From positions 1,556,850 to 1,620,849 of the forward strand of contig NZ_GL397067.1 in NCBI RefSeq assembly GCF_000146325.1: a DNA stretch of 64,000 nucleotides. The letters are read 5' to 3'. This DNA comes from Pediococcus acidilactici DSM 20284. Its GTDB lineage: Bacteria > Bacillota > Bacilli > Lactobacillales > Lactobacillaceae. The translations under genes and the position numbers were made by a program. Each line of letters begins with the position of its first letter. Within the stretch, counting starts at the first letter, position 1. The notes beneath the pieces are model-generated. The model saw only the letters and a program-made list of their open reading frames with translations, was not told the DNA's origin and ran no database searches. This document shows, one piece after another, positions 63,775 through 64,000 of this stretch.

Positions 63775-64000
63775 ACATAATAATTAGATAGCTTCAGGAG
63801 TTATTCATATGCGGGCTTTGCATGTGGATAACATAACTAATAGTAGTTATATATTAGAGTCGTGAATCACTACAGTATTAATTAATGATAATGATGTAGT
63901 TCCAAATTAGGATTACATGTTAATTATTCTAGTAATTATTAAGTTAGCTACTAGTTGTCTTGGACTTTTCATTTTGAAACCCACAAAATGAAAAGATTGT
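63775..64000. other. Right end of window, no gene seen
   Basis: AT-rich. The only structure is a hairpin, CTTTTCATTTTG (63965-63976) with CAAAATGAAAAG (63984-63995), loop 7 bases. No protein-like frame is found. Confidence 0.45.

Overview
The window looks like chromosomal DNA of a low-GC Gram-positive bacterium of the Lactobacillaceae. This rests on the tmRNA tag (AKNNNNSYALAA), strong AGGAGG-type ribosome binding sites, HPr with a regulatory serine, a ClpE with a CtsR-type heptad repeat at its promoter, CopY with cop boxes, a lafA/lafB-like lipoteichoic-acid anchor operon, cellobiose and mannose-family PTS loci and a Wzx/Wzy exopolysaccharide cluster. I cannot fix genus or species from sequence reading alone.

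Layout. 0.3-6.5 kb (minus strand): glycolipid-anchor operon, an alpha/beta hydrolase, ptsHI. 7-10.5 kb: clpE convergent with guaC, separated by a terminator and a long structured hairpin. 10.7-18.8 kb: tRNA-Arg(CCT), small DNA-binding and DUF2187 proteins, an LCP ligase, a DEAD-box helicase, a Gfo/Idh/MocA oxidoreductase, a GH25-like membrane protein without its catalytic acids, an amino acid permease and a VanZ protein. 19-24.8 kb: a CopY-controlled copper operon with two cupredoxin-like proteins and a CPC-type ATPase, then a secreted nuclease pair and a lipoprotein. 25-36.9 kb: two sugar loci. The first is a beta-glucoside PTS (IIB, IIC, IIA, GH1 phospho-beta-glucosidase) with a PRD regulator. 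The second is a mannose-family PTS (IIB, IIC, IID, no IIA) with a BtpA-like protein, a secreted GH63 glucosidase and a GntR/UTRA regulator. 37.5-50.2 kb: an exopolysaccharide cluster (chain-length/kinase/phosphatase module, priming transferase, glycosyltransferases, a frameshifted Stealth gene, Wzy, Glf, Wzx, acyltransferase). 50.5-56.6 kb: matrixin-like protease, RecQ, a tandem array of structured repeats and a TPP-riboswitch-controlled thiamine salvage operon. 57-60.4 kb: CsbD-like protein, AA10 LPMO, TMEM175-like channel, LicD. 60.4-64 kb: ssrA with an integrated element (tyrosine integrase, excisionase-like protein, two related orphan proteins) that runs off the window.

The least explained signal is a family of structured repeats of about 136 nt. 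One copy lies at 9.34-9.48 kb and a tandem run of three (one truncated) at 53.18-53.54 kb. Helix sequences differ between copies but pairing is kept by matched changes, while internal-loop bases and a 3' tail are conserved, which suggests selection on an RNA or cruciform fold. Other points worth testing are a GH1 enzyme with Gln in place of the acid/base Glu, two enzyme-like proteins without catalytic residues (GH25-like and class C beta-lactamase-like), a one-base slip in an A-run that breaks a Stealth gene, paired 9-bp repeats spaced by 12 bp upstream of the exopolysaccharide promoter, and a 17-bp repeat bracketing the int-xis module next to ssrA.
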